In this document: one piece after another, positions 51,468 through 62,787 of the stretch
Position numbering within the stretch: position 1 is the first letter of the stretch
Layout of the letters: each line of letters opens with the position of its first letter
Assembly (NCBI RefSeq): GCF_900497805.2
Contig: NW_020954588.1
Coordinates: 8,122,665 to 8,186,664, forward strand
Direction of reading: 5' to 3'
Length of the DNA stretch: 64,000 nucleotides
Source of the DNA: Vombatus ursinus
Lineage: Eukaryota > Chordata > Mammalia > Diprotodontia > Vombatidae
Notes under the pieces: generated by a model
Seen by the model: the letters and a program-made list of their open reading frames with translations, nothing else
Told to the model about the DNA's origin: nothing
Databases searched by the model: none
Program-made: the position numbers and the translations under genes

Positions 51468-52489
51468 AGAATAAGTCAAACCAGAAAACCCCATGCTCCA
51501 TCATTTTTCGAGTTTGCCTGGGATGCCCAGAAGTCAGGCTTCCACATTTCTCTAGCACTAAGCCCTTTGGGCCTCTATATACCAGCACTGAAACAACAGA
51601 GGAAGTGATGCTCACTTTGGGGCATCTGCTGTCTTTCCACCTAATGTTTAAGACTGGACATTTGGTCAGAAAAGCCCATATTATTTCCAGATTTCTTGGA
51701 CATGAGGAGAACTTCTTTCTTTACTGGCCTTCAAAAAACCACTGAGCTAATTCCTTAAAGACTCATTATAATCAGATCATCTAAAACCAAAACTTTCCTC
51801 TTGAAGTCTCACGTGACTATTTGCTTTTCAAGAGCAGCCAGGCCTGAGGTATCTTCATGCCTCCAAAGGCACAGGTCAGCTGGTTGAATCAAATAGCCAC
51901 CTCATTCTCATGTCCCAACAACGTGCTGTGAGCTGTCTGTCATAAGCAGAGGCTGAAATTTTCTCTTTCCTCTCCCCCAACCCTCCCCACCCCCAAGCCC
52001 TTTACTCCTTGCTTTTGGAAAGGCACTAAAGTCTATTCCCCTCCCCCTCCCTCACACTTTTGCTGCTGTTAATCATAGATTTATGTTGGAATTGAATGGA
52101 CAGGTGGCTGGACAGGGGCTTGGGCACATTCTCCTACCATGTGGATTGCAACCTGTGCTTGCTGAATTTCATTAGAGAGGATACAAAAACATCTCCTTTG
52201 GAGCCAAGAGGGAATTAAAATGTAAACCCTGGCAGGGAAGCTCATTCATCAGGCAAACGCAGGGAGGTGGGGGAGAGATCCATCCTTTCCTTGGAAGTCT
52301 TAGTGAGGACCTTGCTTTGCACTTAGCTGGCAGCTCACTGAACAAAGACCAGAATAAAAAAGAAAAACTCCTAATCGGGCGAAAGGAACCCAGTGGGGAT
52401 GTGAAACCATGCCGAGCTGATAGGCTCTGGAGGTAGAGTGATTGGGCCTGGCTCTCCAAAATATGATTTGGCTTCTATTAGTTGGTTAT
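51468..52489. other. Repeat-poor DNA, possible 3' UTR
   Basis: About 1 kb without recognised repeats. It lies between the candidate terminal exon and the minus-strand polyadenylation hexamer, so part could be 3' UTR. Opposed open frames have no recognisable domain. Confidence 0.35.
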
Positions 52490-52670
52490 GATTTAATTCA
52501 GCAAGCATTAATTAAGCACCTCCCATACTGATGCTGGGGAATACAAAGACGAACAACCAAAAGCAGTCCTTGCCCTCAAGGGGTTTATAGTCTGGGGGTG
52601 GGGAAAGGGAGGGATTTCGCATGCACACAGATAAGCAAATACCGGCTAATTGGAGGAATGGGAGAATATT
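52490..52670 (+). repeat. Ancient interspersed repeat (unassigned class)
   Basis: 'cagcaagcattaattaagca', 'gatgctggggaatacaaaga' and 'cagtccttgccctcaagggg' match 29515-29935. Confidence 0.75.
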
Positions 52671-53179
52671 AAAAAAAATTTTTTTTAAGTGAGGGGATGC
52701 TCAGGAAATGCTTTACATAGATGGTGGCCCTCTAGGGTGCTCTGAAGGAAGCTAGGGGTTGGTGAGGAAAAAATGGATTCCAGGCATGGGGCGGGTACGG
52801 AAAAGACTGGGTAAAAGGAGATAAAATGCTGGGCATTATTAAAATGCTCAGACCCTGAACTGAGTATTGTTTTCCAAAGCAATATGTGCAAATGTATATA
52901 TCCCTTTAAAAAACAAAACAAAACAAAAACCTGCCCATCCTAATCCTCCCACCCACCCACAGTCAGCAAAAATCTCCAACAGCTAAAAAGCTGGATACTC
53001 AGGAGCAACTGGTAAAATACCTTTGAAGCCCTCCTCTTCCTCCTCCTCCTCCTCCCTCCTTCCATCTCTAATCAGGAGATTCAAATCCCCAATCTGAGTC
53101 AAGTGCTCCGGGAGAAGCAGACGGAGAGGACACATTGGCAGGCATGGATGTATCAGTGTCACCCTTGGAGATGTTACAT
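52671..53179. other. Unique DNA with short simple repeats
   Basis: A poly-A/poly-T pair at 52671-52686, an AAAAC run near 52910-52930 and a (TCC)n stretch at 53036-53056. No repeats of the interspersed kind. Lies downstream of the candidate exon. Confidence 0.4.
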
Positions 53180-53438
53180 TATTGACCCTTCCCTCCCCCC
53201 AATTCATTATTAAAAATTGCTGCTGTCAGAAGTTAAATTCAGTTGTATAATACGGAGGGATGATCATAAATTCTCATTTCTTCAGGCACCGGGGGGGTTA
53301 CATGTGACAAGATTTCGATTCTCTTCGATTTATGCTTTTAATACATTTCCCAGCGTCTCCCCAGCTCTGTCTAATCAGCTGGGCTTGTATTCCTCCGCGA
53401 TTCTCCACCAGCATTACTGGTAATTACCGGCGCAAGGT
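53180..53438 (-). other. Repeat-free DNA, candidate conserved non-coding or 3' UTR
   Basis: Directly downstream of the candidate stop codon on the minus strand. It has several CpGs, a palindromic 'ggtaattacc' and TAAT-core motifs, and no interspersed repeat. Its character is that of constrained DNA, but conservation cannot be tested from one sequence. Confidence 0.35.
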
Positions 53439-53675
53439 TCATGCCAGTGAATTCAGCTGGGATTGACCAGCAGTGTGTTCAAGCTTAAGTCCATAGCCGC
53501 CTAACCCAAGGTCCCCCTCGTAAATGTTTTCTTTGCTTGGAGTCTTTGGAGAGGCTTTTGGGTCCTGCTCCAACCCTGCAGAGGGGCTGGAGGGCAAGGG
53601 GGTTTGCTCCTGGAAGTTCATGGCCAGTTCGTCGTGAGTCACGATGCAGTCTGTGTCGTCCTCCTTCAGATGATC
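53439..53675 (-). CDS. Candidate terminal coding exon, protein not recognised
   Basis: Minus-strand exon of 79 codons including the stop. It opens after a strong acceptor (pyrimidine run then CCCCCCAG at 53676-53683) with DHLKEDDTDCIVTHDELAM and ends GQSQLNSLA then TGA (53439-53441). The peptide is acidic at its start (EDDTD), Pro/Ser-rich in the middle (TPLPSSPSAG, KASPKTPSKEN) and ends without a transmembrane segment, like a cytoplasmic tail or disordered C-terminus. The frame has CpG-containing codons, unusual in this CpG-poor window, and the region is free of repeats. No upstream exon lies recognisably within the window to the right. I do not recognise the family. Chance is the main alternative. 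Confidence 0.4.
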   Translation of the reverse strand, partial: DHLKEDDTDCIVTHDELAMNFQEQTPLPSSPSAGLEQDPKASPKTPSKENIYEGDLGLGGYGLKLEHTAGQSQLNSLA

Positions 53676-53698
53676 CTGGGGGGTTTGAAAAAGGTAAA
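53676..53698 (-). promoter_or_regulatory. Candidate splice acceptor of the terminal exon
   Basis: On the minus strand: 'cctttacctttttcaaacc' followed by CCCCAG and the exon. Pyrimidine tract and AG are in the expected arrangement. The open frame would also run through it upstream, so openness alone does not fix the exon edge. Confidence 0.4.
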
Positions 53699-54024
53699 GG
53701 GGTTCACAGTAAAAGCAGAACATATCCCGACCCACTCCCCCACTCCACCTCCCCTAGCGCTCAAAGAAACTCAAGGGGAGTTTTCCTTCCCTATAGACCA
53801 GAATGTTTGTTATGAGATCGACAAACTTCCCTTCTTTGGGAAGGATCCCCATTTCACTCTCCATGTGTAATGATTTCCATTTCTACCTCCATGGGTAATA
53901 GCATATGGCATTATCATCCTCATTAAAATGGATCCTTAAAACTCAACTTGTCAAAAAAAAAAAAAAAACAGGCAAGAAAGTAAAGTGTAGTACCATCCTA
54001 TGGGAGTAGGAGACCACCTATGGG
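53699..54024. other. Unique DNA, candidate intron
   Basis: No repeats except a poly-A run at 53952-53968. Confidence 0.35.
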
Positions 54025-54135
54025 ATACTTATAAATGAACAAGTATTTATTAAATGTCTCTGGGCTAGAATCTGAGGTAGGTGCTAGAAGTAAAAAACAA
54101 AAACAAAACTCTCCCTGTTCTCGAGAGACTTATTA
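54025..54135 (+). repeat. Ancient interspersed repeat (unassigned class)
   Basis: 'gaacaagtatttattaaatg', 'ggtgctagaagtaaaaaac' and 'ctccctgttctcgagagact'. Confidence 0.6.
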
Positions 54136-54359
54136 TATTTAGTAATTTCATTAGTATAACATGGGTAAAGCTGCTTAGAAGGTGGTTAAAATTGAGTCCA
54201 CTGGACAAGTTTGACAATTGAGTGAACCATAAAATCTGAAAGTATTCCCCAGCAGGAAAGGGACTTTTTACCATGGACTGAAGAAGCTGAAAGGGGCAGG
54301 AGGTGGTGGTGTCACAATCTTGACATGGATTCCTCACTTCAGGATACCACAAAATCTAT

Positions 54360-54395
54360 CTAAATATCTATCTATCTATGCACACACACAAATAT
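54360..54395. repeat. Short (ATCT)n/(CA)n simple repeat
   Basis: ATCTATCT units followed by CACACACACA. Confidence 0.85.
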
Positions 54396-55254
54396 CTGTT
54401 TGCTTTGATTTTAATGGATATATGCCATATACCATGCAGAGGACTTGGCAGTTCCAAAGCTGAAATAGTGTGTCTGAACTCTAAAAGAAGGCTGGGAATC
54501 ACTATAGAGGAGCATTGAATGAATTTAGCTTAACCAGGACAGTATGGGAAATTGTGAGTTCTCCCAGATGTAAGTTCCCTTGGAATAAGGAATGAAGTTG
54601 AAAATTCCCCTGCCATGGATTCTAGAAAGGTCAAATGAAATGACCTTGGGGCTAAATTCCCTGACCAAGTAAATTTGATTTACTTCTAATTGTACTAATT
54701 GGTTCTTGGCAATTTCACTCATTCCCTTGAATTAAAAATTTACAGATGCAGCAATTTATGAGGGCATAATTTTTTGTTCACATGTTGTCCAAGTTCATTT
54801 TATGCCTAGAAAGTTGGTAGAATTATTTTTGGTGTTATTACAAAAACATTAAAACTCAGTCACCCCTCATATCTTAAAAGAGACTAGAAATGCTGCACCT
54901 TACTGTCCATTCGAAGACAGTCCCCTTCCCCACCCCTTACCTATGGAACAACAGCCCCCTTGTCAATCTTGGTCTCATCAGATATTCACCAAGTTTGTCA
55001 CGTGTGATCGTCTACTCACCCCATATGCTTTTGGACTAGTCAGCAATTTGGAAATTGGATTACACCATTCTGGTAACGTGGTCGTGAGCGGTGGGCCAGA
55101 ATGAGTCAAAATTGGTTTCAGATATCTGCAGAGTCTGTTAAGGAGTATTTTCCAAAATACAGCAATGGAATTTCACTAGTTCAATTTACAATAAAGAAAA
55201 ACAAGACAAAACAAAAACAAAAAACCAAACCCCAAACCTTTGCATTCAAATCAA
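54396..55254. other. Unique DNA
   Basis: No recognised feature. Minus-strand open frame 54525-54722 has no recognisable domain. Confidence 0.4.
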
Positions 55255-55355
55255 ATCAAATCAACAAGCATTTATCAAGCACCTACTGTGTGCCGGGCAT
55301 TGAGCTAAGCCCTGGGGATGCAAAGAAAGGCAAAACCAGTCCCAGCTTTCAGTGA
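55255..55355 (+). repeat. Ancient interspersed repeat (unassigned class)
   Basis: 'caacaagcatttatcaagca', 'gtgtgccgggcattgagcta' and 'ctggggatgcaaagaaagg': one of the cleaner copies. Confidence 0.75.
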
Positions 55356-55569
55356 AAGAAATGAGCATCATGCACAGCCATCACACCCATTAGCTCACTC
55401 ATTCTGCCATCATAAAGCTCATAGTCATTTATCATTTTCTCTTGCAATTAAAAAAAAAAAAACTGAGGTCAAACCTTCCTGCTTGATGTTTGCTCCTGCC
55501 TTGTTGGTAACATTTCATAATCATGAGAAAAAAAGTGAATGAATTTGGATACTGTATTCAAAGAGAAAT

Positions 55570-55744
55570 TGGAAAATGTCATAGTAAAGAGGACACTGAT
55601 TATGGAGTCGAAAGACCAGAGTTTGCACTCTAGTTCAACTTACTGTCTGTGGGCCCATCAGGCTCTTAAAAGTCTCCCTTCCCTCATCTGTATAATGGGG
55701 ATAATAATGCTTGAATTAGATTTTTGTGTGCAAAGCACTTCTTA
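55570..55744 (+). mobile_element. MIR (plus)
   Basis: 'gtaaagaggacactgattat', 'gaccagagtttgcactctag', 'cccttccctcatctgtataa' and 'gtgtgcaaagcacttctta'. Confidence 0.75.
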
Positions 55745-55903
55745 AGAATTACATGATAATTTTGTTGTATATTTGAAAGGAATAGCAAGTTGTATATAGG
55801 ACATTTGCAATTTCACATGCAATCATCTTTTTTATTGTACTATGTTATGGAAATGCTTGTTTTATTCCATAAATTAATAAAAATAAAAAATAAAAATTAT
55901 ACT
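55745..55903 (+). mobile_element. LINE 3' tail, probably L1 (second copy)
   Basis: 'ataattttgttgtatatttg', 'ggaatagcaagttgtatata' and 'cataaattaataaaaataaa' match 30795-30940 closely, ending in the same A-rich tail. Only the last ~160 bases are present. Confidence 0.65.
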
Positions 55904-56924
55904 ATTTGCTTGAGAGAGTTACTTTAAACAATAATGGAGATAACCCGTGTTTTCTTAAAATTGTGCACAAGGCCTTACTCTATAGTCTTACAGAGGCTGA
56001 AATATTTCTGAATATGAAATACTGAATAATTTCATAGCTGGGGAGTGAACATAAGTTGTTTCTCCCAACTACTTTGTTTTCACTATTCAACATATTCACT
56101 TTATACTTCATATACGTCATACCTCAATGCATCTCTATCTAAAATTATGCAAATAACCCGGTAACAGACTTATCCTATTGTCTAACACCTGTCTGTCCTG
56201 TCTTTATGTTCCAGAGTGCTCTATCAAGTTCAAAGAAAAACCTGCTTATGGAGAGACATCATGTTTTGCTCTAATCTATCAATAACAATCCACCTGAGAA
56301 GCTCTGTGGCTGATTTCTCCTTAGCTGAGAGCAAAGTAGTGAAAGTATTTCACAATTAGAAAAACATGGAAAGACTTGGCGTGAAGAGAGAGGGAGACAG
56401 TTCAGAACTTAAAATGTAACAAAAAAATTAAATTAAAAAAAAGAAACTAGGTTTTAAGCTTTATGCTGTTTGCTGTGTTTGGGGAATATTCCACCTTATT
56501 GGCTTTTTGACTAGGTCTGATAAGTGAAGAAAGGGAGAGAGAAAACACTTAACCCAGGGTGGCTCCTCTTGCTCTTCCATCTACATTAGGTCTCCCACGG
56601 ATGGGCTGATCTTTTAGTACCTTCTCCCTAGCTCACCCTGCCTACCTTGCTGCTGGACAAAGCTAGATTCTCATTCTCTTTTCGCATTCCTCTGGTCTGG
56701 AGTGGTTGTCCTACAGAAGAAGCAATAGTGGTGAGTGGCTTCCTGGTAATGGGCACAGAGGAGGTTCATATGGAGCCTGGAAGTATCTGGGACCTCACTC
56801 TGGCTGAAAGTTATTTTCTCATAGTTAAGTCTCCAAGCGGGAGGAGAATCACCTATACAAACTCGTGCCTGAGAGAGAGGGGCAAAGAAAATGCTTAATG
56901 AATCTCAGAGGGCCACAATCCAAT
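55904..56924. other. Unique DNA
   Basis: About 1 kb with no recognised gene or repeat. The open frame 56647-56898 shows no recognisable domain. Confidence 0.4.
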
Positions 56925-57005
56925 CTGATTCAACAAATATTTATATAAGCTCCTATGTTCGAGACACAGTTCTAGGTGCTGGGAATGTCATTCTACTGAG
57001 AGGAT
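56925..57005 (+). repeat. Ancient interspersed repeat (unassigned class), fragment
   Basis: 'tcaacaaatatttatataag' and 'cacagttctaggtgctggga'. Confidence 0.55.
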
Positions 57006-57044
57006 CCTTTAAAAAACATCTCGCTCATTTTTAAGAGAAAGAGA

Positions 57045-57220
57045 ACCCTAGAGTATTAGGGTTAGAAGGGACCTAAGGAATAAATCAATCCAGATCCCTC
57101 ATTTTATGAGTAAGCTGAGGTCCAGAGAAGGAAGCTTACTTGTATAAGGTCATGGAATTAGTGAGAGAGCTGGGACTAAAGTCAGATCTCTTCATTCTAC
57201 TATATCACACTGCCTCAATA
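57045..57220 (-). mobile_element. MIR (minus)
   Basis: 'ttagggttagaagggaccta', 'cctcattttatgagtaagct' and 'gagagctgggactaaagtca'. Confidence 0.85.
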
Positions 57221-57234
57221 AATGATGTTTTTTT

Positions 57235-57312
57235 TAAATCTTATATTCCCAACACCTGGAACAGTACCTTGTACAGAGTAAGTACTTATTAAGTGTTTGT
57301 TGAACTGAATCA
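57235..57312 (+). mobile_element. L2 LINE terminal tail
   Basis: 'cccaacacctggaacagtac' and 'agtaagtacttattaagtgt', ending TTGTTGAACTGAAT. Confidence 0.75.
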
Positions 57313-57639
57313 AAATTAGGACCAACTCAAAGGTTGACACTAAGGGTCAACAAGAAGGATTGCAAATTCTCTGAGTTTCCATTACTACCTGGCAAGTATA
57401 TCTACAAAGCTGAAAAATCCTTAATGAATTTCCATTAATTTTCATTACAGAATGTGATTAGCTTCCATTTATGAATGAAGGAACTTAGACCCAGAGATGT
57501 AATGATTGCAAATAATCTAGAGGTTCCCTTGGGTCCCTGTGCCATTCGCCCCTACCACTATCATCAAGAATAATTCCAGCCCTTGGTTGTACAAGATGGC
57601 ACACCAGGCGTTACATAAAGGAAACCAGAAAACCAACTT
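57313..57639. other. Unique DNA
   Basis: No recognised feature. Confidence 0.35.
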
Positions 57640-57800
57640 CCTACCACCTAGAATTAGAATGTTATCTAGGGGTCATAGAGTCCAACACCCTCATTTTATA
57701 GACAAAGAAACAGAGGCTCACAGATGTAGAGGTGAGCTCAAGGTCATAAAGATAGGATCATGGCCAAGAATTGAACCCAGGCCAGCCTGGTGCTCTTTAG
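57640..57800 (-). mobile_element. MIR (minus)
   Basis: 'ggggtcatagagtccaacac', 'tagacaaagaaacagaggct' and 'agaattgaacccaggccagc'. Confidence 0.85.
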
Positions 57801-58531
57801 CTTGCCATCAAAGGTAGGCATACACATCTGGAGCTATTGGCAGATGCAAGAGAATGTTGCACCAACAGCTGAATGAACTTTAAAAGTATTTACATTATAC
57901 ATAGTTCAAGGGTGCAGACCCAGTGATGGACTATGCATCCCTAAGAACCAGTTTGCCAATTTGGGAGAGGTTACTGGGTGATGAATTTTTTCAGTCACCC
58001 TAACTCACACAGACCATGCACTAAGGGCTCATAATCTACATTGGTGGAAGGAGTAATGAAAATATTGATGTAAAAATACCAAGGCTAAACGCATTTTAAA
58101 GGAGTAGGATGGGGGAGGGTAAGCGCATGACTGGAGGCAGGTCAAGGAGACCAGTCATGAAAGTTTCATTCAGATGGAAGGAATTGATTTTTCTCTGAGT
58201 AACCTTTTCTGTAGATTTTTAAGCATTGGAGTTTTGAGAACTATTTAAACGAGAGAAGAAAGATGGCATTCATGGCTAAGAGTGAAGGGAAAGGGAGGCA
58301 AGTAGTTTAGGCCTATGATGAAGTTTCAGATTCAGGAAAGCAGTGAGTGATGAAGGCGGGTTTTGAATAAGAGCACCATTGAAAAATCACAGGGAGGGGA
58401 AGGAGTGATTGAAAGAGTTTTTGGTCAAGAGTTCTTTGTATGTTTGGTGATTGCTTGAGGAGACTGCCTGACACCCAACTGAACAAACCAGTGCTGATTG
58501 CTAACAACTGAAATGCTTAGTTGTAAAAAGT
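57801..58531. other. Mostly unrecognised DNA
   Basis: 58020-58480 has phrases typical of the distal part of the 29515-29935 family ('taagggctcataatctacat', 'gaggcaagtagtttaggc'), so it may be an old internal piece of it. No gene. Confidence 0.35.
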
Positions 58532-58785
58532 GGGGCAGTGGATAGAGTGCCCAGCCTGAAGTCAGGAAGACTCATCTTGCTCAGTACAAATCTAACCTCA
58601 GATGCTTATGGGCTCTGTCACTGTGGGCCAGTCACATAGCCCTGTTTGCCTCAGTTTCTCATCCATAAAATGAGCTGGAGAAGGAAATGGCAAGCCACTC
58701 TAGTATCTTTGCCAAGAGAACCCCAAATAGGGTCACAAAGAGGCACACACAACTGAAAATGACTTGAACAACAAAAGCAAAAAGC
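58532..58785 (+). mobile_element. MAR1-type tRNA/CORE-SINE, near full length
   Basis: Shortened head 'ggggcagtggatagagtgcc', 'gcctcagtttctcatccata', 'gaaatggcaagccactctag', 'gagaaccccaaatagggtca' and 'caactgaaaatgacttgaac'. Confidence 0.9.
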
Positions 58786-58839
58786 AACTGTGGAGCAGAT
58801 GAGTTAGTTTGAAAGTTGTGTTCCCTGTAGGTCTAGGAA

Positions 58840-59010
58840 CTAGACCTGGGGTTTTATAGATATAGAAAACTTCCTCTAGTAATACAGGTAGGCACCTTCT
58901 TTGTATCCTATAGTCTTAGCCTAGGGCATTGAAAGGTTCATCAATTTGTCCAGAGGTCACACAGCCAGTATGTCTCAGAGGTAAGATTTGAGCCTGGGTT
59001 TTCCCATGGG
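58840..59010 (-). mobile_element. MIR-type SINE (minus), diverged
   Basis: 'gtccagaggtcacacagcca' and 'gatttgagcctgggttttcc' are reverse core and head blocks. Confidence 0.6.
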
Positions 59011-60114
59011 ACTGGGAGATTTTGGGAGACAGGTTGTTGGCTACAGCATTTTTTCATGACAGATTTTTTGTTTTTTGAGGGGATGGTGGCACTGAGAGGG
59101 CACAGAGGTCTGTATTCCCACTTGAGATCCAGAAAGTATAGATATTGAATGACCTGGAAGGTTTATACTACATTTTTCTTCCTGTCTTAAGCACAACCTT
59201 ATTCCGTGGGCTTTATATGTAAACTGATCTTCCTGTTTTCGGAGAAGAGAGGCTTGAGGAATGCCTCTGTATACTCTAATTTATTAAAAAGAATAAAGAA
59301 TTTCTAGATAAGATGGAGGAAATAATCCAAGAGGTAAGCCAAGGAGGGAAATGTGTTCTGGGGAAACTGAAGGAAACCACAACCAGTATAGAGACTGGTG
59401 AGTGGAAGAATGTGTCATAATAAAAAAAAGAAATAAACTCAGAGCTGCTGGAGCTATGTAATTGATTCTGATAAAAGCTGAGCCTGGATTTCTGAAGAAA
59501 TAGGAGCATCTAAGTTCTATGGAAAAATGAGCAGATTTTTTAGGTACTAGCATATAGGAGGAAACTCACTTTTGGTCCCAGGAGGATGAACCAGTGGCTG
59601 ATTGATCCCTGATTAGAGGCACTGATGAGGGTCGAATGAAGACCTGACATGGATAACCAGGAAGAGGCACAGTCTTCTTGGTGACAAAGAGTTTGTGAAG
59701 ACTTACTAAGAACGGTGTTTCAGGTAGAACAGATCTCTGGTGATTTTCAGGTCCTGCATGATAAGGAGAAGGACCTGGGAGCACAAGTGATTTTTTTCAT
59801 TTTTTTTTTTTACTAATTAAAGATTGTACCTTTGGAAGGGAAAGGAAGATGGGAAGTGCACAGCTGGCTGTACAGATGGCACTGATGAATTTTTGTTTTT
59901 TTGGACTGTGGCTTAAGATTCTAGAATGATGGGGTCCTGGTAAGGGAAGGAGTTCACCTCATGAGGCCTGGGAAGAATGTATTTGGCAGGAAGCTTGTTG
60001 AACTAATCATGAAAACCTTAAATTGAAGTTTGAGAAGGAAGGAAAATGCTCAGATAAATCTATAAAAATGGATGCTACATGGAGGATGATAGCAATTAAG
60101 ACATAAAGTAATAG
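59011..60114. other. Unique DNA
   Basis: About 1.1 kb with no recognised gene or repeat. Two overlapping minus-strand frames (59276-59553) are hydrophobic by composition and have no domain. Confidence 0.4.
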
Positions 60115-60300
60115 GGGCTTACATGTTTATAACTCCTTACAAAGTATTTCCATATCTCATGTGATGCTCATGACAGTAATGTGAAGTACAAAACATTATT
60201 ATCCCCATTTTACAGATGAGCAAACTGAGGTAGAGAGAGATGAAGGGATTTGCCTGTGGTTTCCAGAGTATATTACAGACTTGATCCAAATAGATCAAGA
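60115..60300 (-). mobile_element. MIR-family SINE (minus), long
   Basis: 'gtttataactccttacaaag', 'attatccccattttacagat' and 'gatttgcctgtggtttccag'. Confidence 0.8.
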
Positions 60301-60414
60301 TGATTAACAATGAAAGGTAAATGCACTGCTTGAGTCAACTGGGGTATAATATTGTTATTGGAAAAAAAATAGAACTACTCTGCTGTTTGCTTCAGTTTTC
60401 CCTTAAAGGAGCAG

Positions 60415-60960
60415 GATTTTCAAACTGAAAAAAGGTGGAATGACTACAGCTGAGAGGGAATTGAAACCTGGGACAGATGAGGAGAGAATAAGAGAGCTCC
60501 TAGTTAATGTAAATGAGTTCAAATCTATGCACTCATATGAATTACATTCCACAGGACTGAAAGAACTTGTAGATATGTGTGTCAAACCATTGTTGAAAAT
60601 CTTTGAAACATCATGAAAAATAAGAGAGATGCTAGAAGACCAGAGGTAGGCAAATCTTTTATCATATATCAATTTCAGGGAAGGTAAAAATAAGAGGCCC
60701 CCAAACATGGGCAAGCTTTGAAATTGATCCCTGACAAAATTCTAGAATGTATTATTAGATCATTTGTAAGTACTTGGAGAAACAACAAACACCAGGAACT
60801 AGCATGAGCTAGAAACACGTCAGGCCAAACTGACTTCTTTTCCTTATTTTTGAAAAGTTTGATTGACTAGTGGTTTAAGGAGAATGCCATAGCTGGGGAT
60901 ATCAACCAGTCTTTTGTCACATCTTTGTGTAAATCAGATTGAAAGATGTGAGGTTGTGTA
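60415..60960 (+). mobile_element. CR1/L3 LINE ORF2 fragment, N-terminal side of the reverse transcriptase
   Basis: 'gaattacattccacaggact' and 'gaaagaacttgtagatatgt' read ELHSTGLKELVDM, 'ccattgttgaaaatctttga' reads PLLKIFE, and 'gagatgctagaagaccagag' reads EMLEDQR, in the CR1/L3 order (LHP.VLKELADVI..PLS.IFE.SW..GEVPEDWR). Later blocks are shifted in frame. Upstream of the region seen at 33950-34230 in a full element. Confidence 0.75.
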
Positions 60961-61089
60961 ACAACAATGGGTAAGTAGCTGTGTAGCGGATGGGAGGACC
61001 ATGCTCAAAGAATGTTGGTTAAGAGATAGAGATACACCCCTAGACACATTTTTTTTCCTAGTACTACCTGCTCATTCTCTCATACGCCC

Positions 61090-62787
61090 TGAAGGGATGG
61101 CCCAGGAAGTGGAATAGGTGTACCCTCTTACTTCTCACTGTCCTCAACACTCAGTTATCCCTAGAAATCTGCTCAACTCTCCCATCTTTAAACAAATAAA
61201 CATCCCTCACTTTACCCTGGCACTTACTCGAGCTTTTACCTTCCATCTCATCTTCTTTTCAAAACCAGACTCCTAGGAAGAATTCATCTGCAACCCTATT
61301 TCCTTACCACTCAGCCACTTCTCAATCTCTTACAATCTCACCGCTCAACTGAAACAACTCACTAAAGGTCACCAACACTTTCTTAACTTTTAAATCTCAT
61401 GAACTTTCTCAGGATTCGTTATGTCTGACTTCTCTGCTGTTTGCAACACTTCTGAACTTCCTGGCCACCCTTTCTTACTTTCTATCAAATTTTACTGTCC
61501 TGGTTCTCCTCCTACTTCTGATACATCTCCCACCCTTGAAGTTTGACGGTCTTCCAAGGGTCTGTCCAGGGCCCTCTACTTTCTCAACATTTTCTCCCTG
61601 TTGGGTTCAGTTATTAAGCATAAAGGAAGTTAGGTGGACAGAAAACTGGATTTGAGATCAGGAAAACTTAAGCTTAAATCCTGTTTCTTATACTTATTAG
61701 TTGTGTCACCCTTGGAATGTCACTTAACCTCTCTCAGTCTCAGTTTCCTCATCTGTAAAATGGGGATAATAATAGCACCTATTGTTATTGTCAGGATTAA
61801 ATGAGATAATGTATATAAACCATTTTGCAAACCTTAAAGTGCCACAGAAATGCCATCTAATATGTGATCACTAAATCTCTAAATCCATTCCTCATGTCCC
61901 TCTTTGAACTATAGTCTTGCATTATCAACCGCTTGCTAGACACCTGGATATCCCATAGACATCATCAATCCATCCATATATTCTTTCATTCATTCCCTCA
62001 TTCAGGCATTCATTCAACATGAATTTATTAATGCACATAATAATACATCTCAAATTCAATGTGTGCAAAATGGAACTCATGTTATCTTCCTGTAACACAA
62101 ACCTTCCTTCAAGCATCTCTATTTCTCTGTTGAGGTACCACCACCCTTTCAGTTGCCCAGATTCACAACCTTGGAGTCATCATTCACTTCTTCCTCTCCC
62201 TCATGCCCATCTCCAATCAGATTCCAAGTTTTGTTGATCTTACTTCTACCACATCTATCCTCTACATAGCTGCCAAACTGATATTACTGAAGGACACCCC
62301 CACTTCCTTCAAAAATCTTAGTGAATCTGTATTACTTCTGGGTTAAAATATGAACACGTCAGCCTGACATATCAAATTTTCTCTAATGTGTCCCCCATCT
62401 ACTTTTTCAGTCATATTTCAGATTATTACCCTTTCCATTCTTTCTGTTCTAGTTAAATTCTCCTGCTAGCTCTTCTCCATACAAGACATTCTACTGCATT
62501 TCTTCTTTGCCTGTGAAAAAGTGGTCCCCATTTCTGGAGTGTACCCTCTTTATTTCTGCCTTGGAGAATCCTGAGTCTCTTTCAAGGCACAACTCAGGCT
62601 CCTTGTATATGATGCCATTGCTAATCTTGCCAATTATTAGTACTTCTTCCTTGCTATTACTTGGCAGTAGCTTTTATAGCTTTTTTTACTCACTTACTTG
62701 TGACTATGTTATATCCCTCCCAGTGGAATGTAAGCTCCTTGAGGGAAGGAACTGTTTCATCTTTGCCTTTGTAGTCCCAGCCCCAAG
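61090..62787 (+). mobile_element. L2 LINE, long copy (left and middle part)
   Basis: 'caactcactaaaggtcacca' and 'gacttctctgctgtttgcaa' match the L2 reverse-transcriptase region (the CDLSAAFDT block), 'tggatatcccatagacatca' and 'gtgtgcaaaatggaactcat' a later block, and 'tgccaaactgatattactga', 'aatgtaagctccttgaggga' the 3' end. With the final piece at 63041-63100 this is about 1.7 kb of L2, the longest here. A MIR (61625-61865) and a MAR1 SINE (62788-63040) interrupt it. Open frames such as 62507-62812 are remnants. Confidence 0.85.
61625..61865 (+). mobile_element. MIR/THER1-type SINE inserted in L2
   Basis: 'tggacagaaaactggatttg', 'agtctcagtttcctcatctg', 'ggggataataatagcaccta' and 'taaatgagataatgtatata'. 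L2 sequence lies on both sides. Confidence 0.85.
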
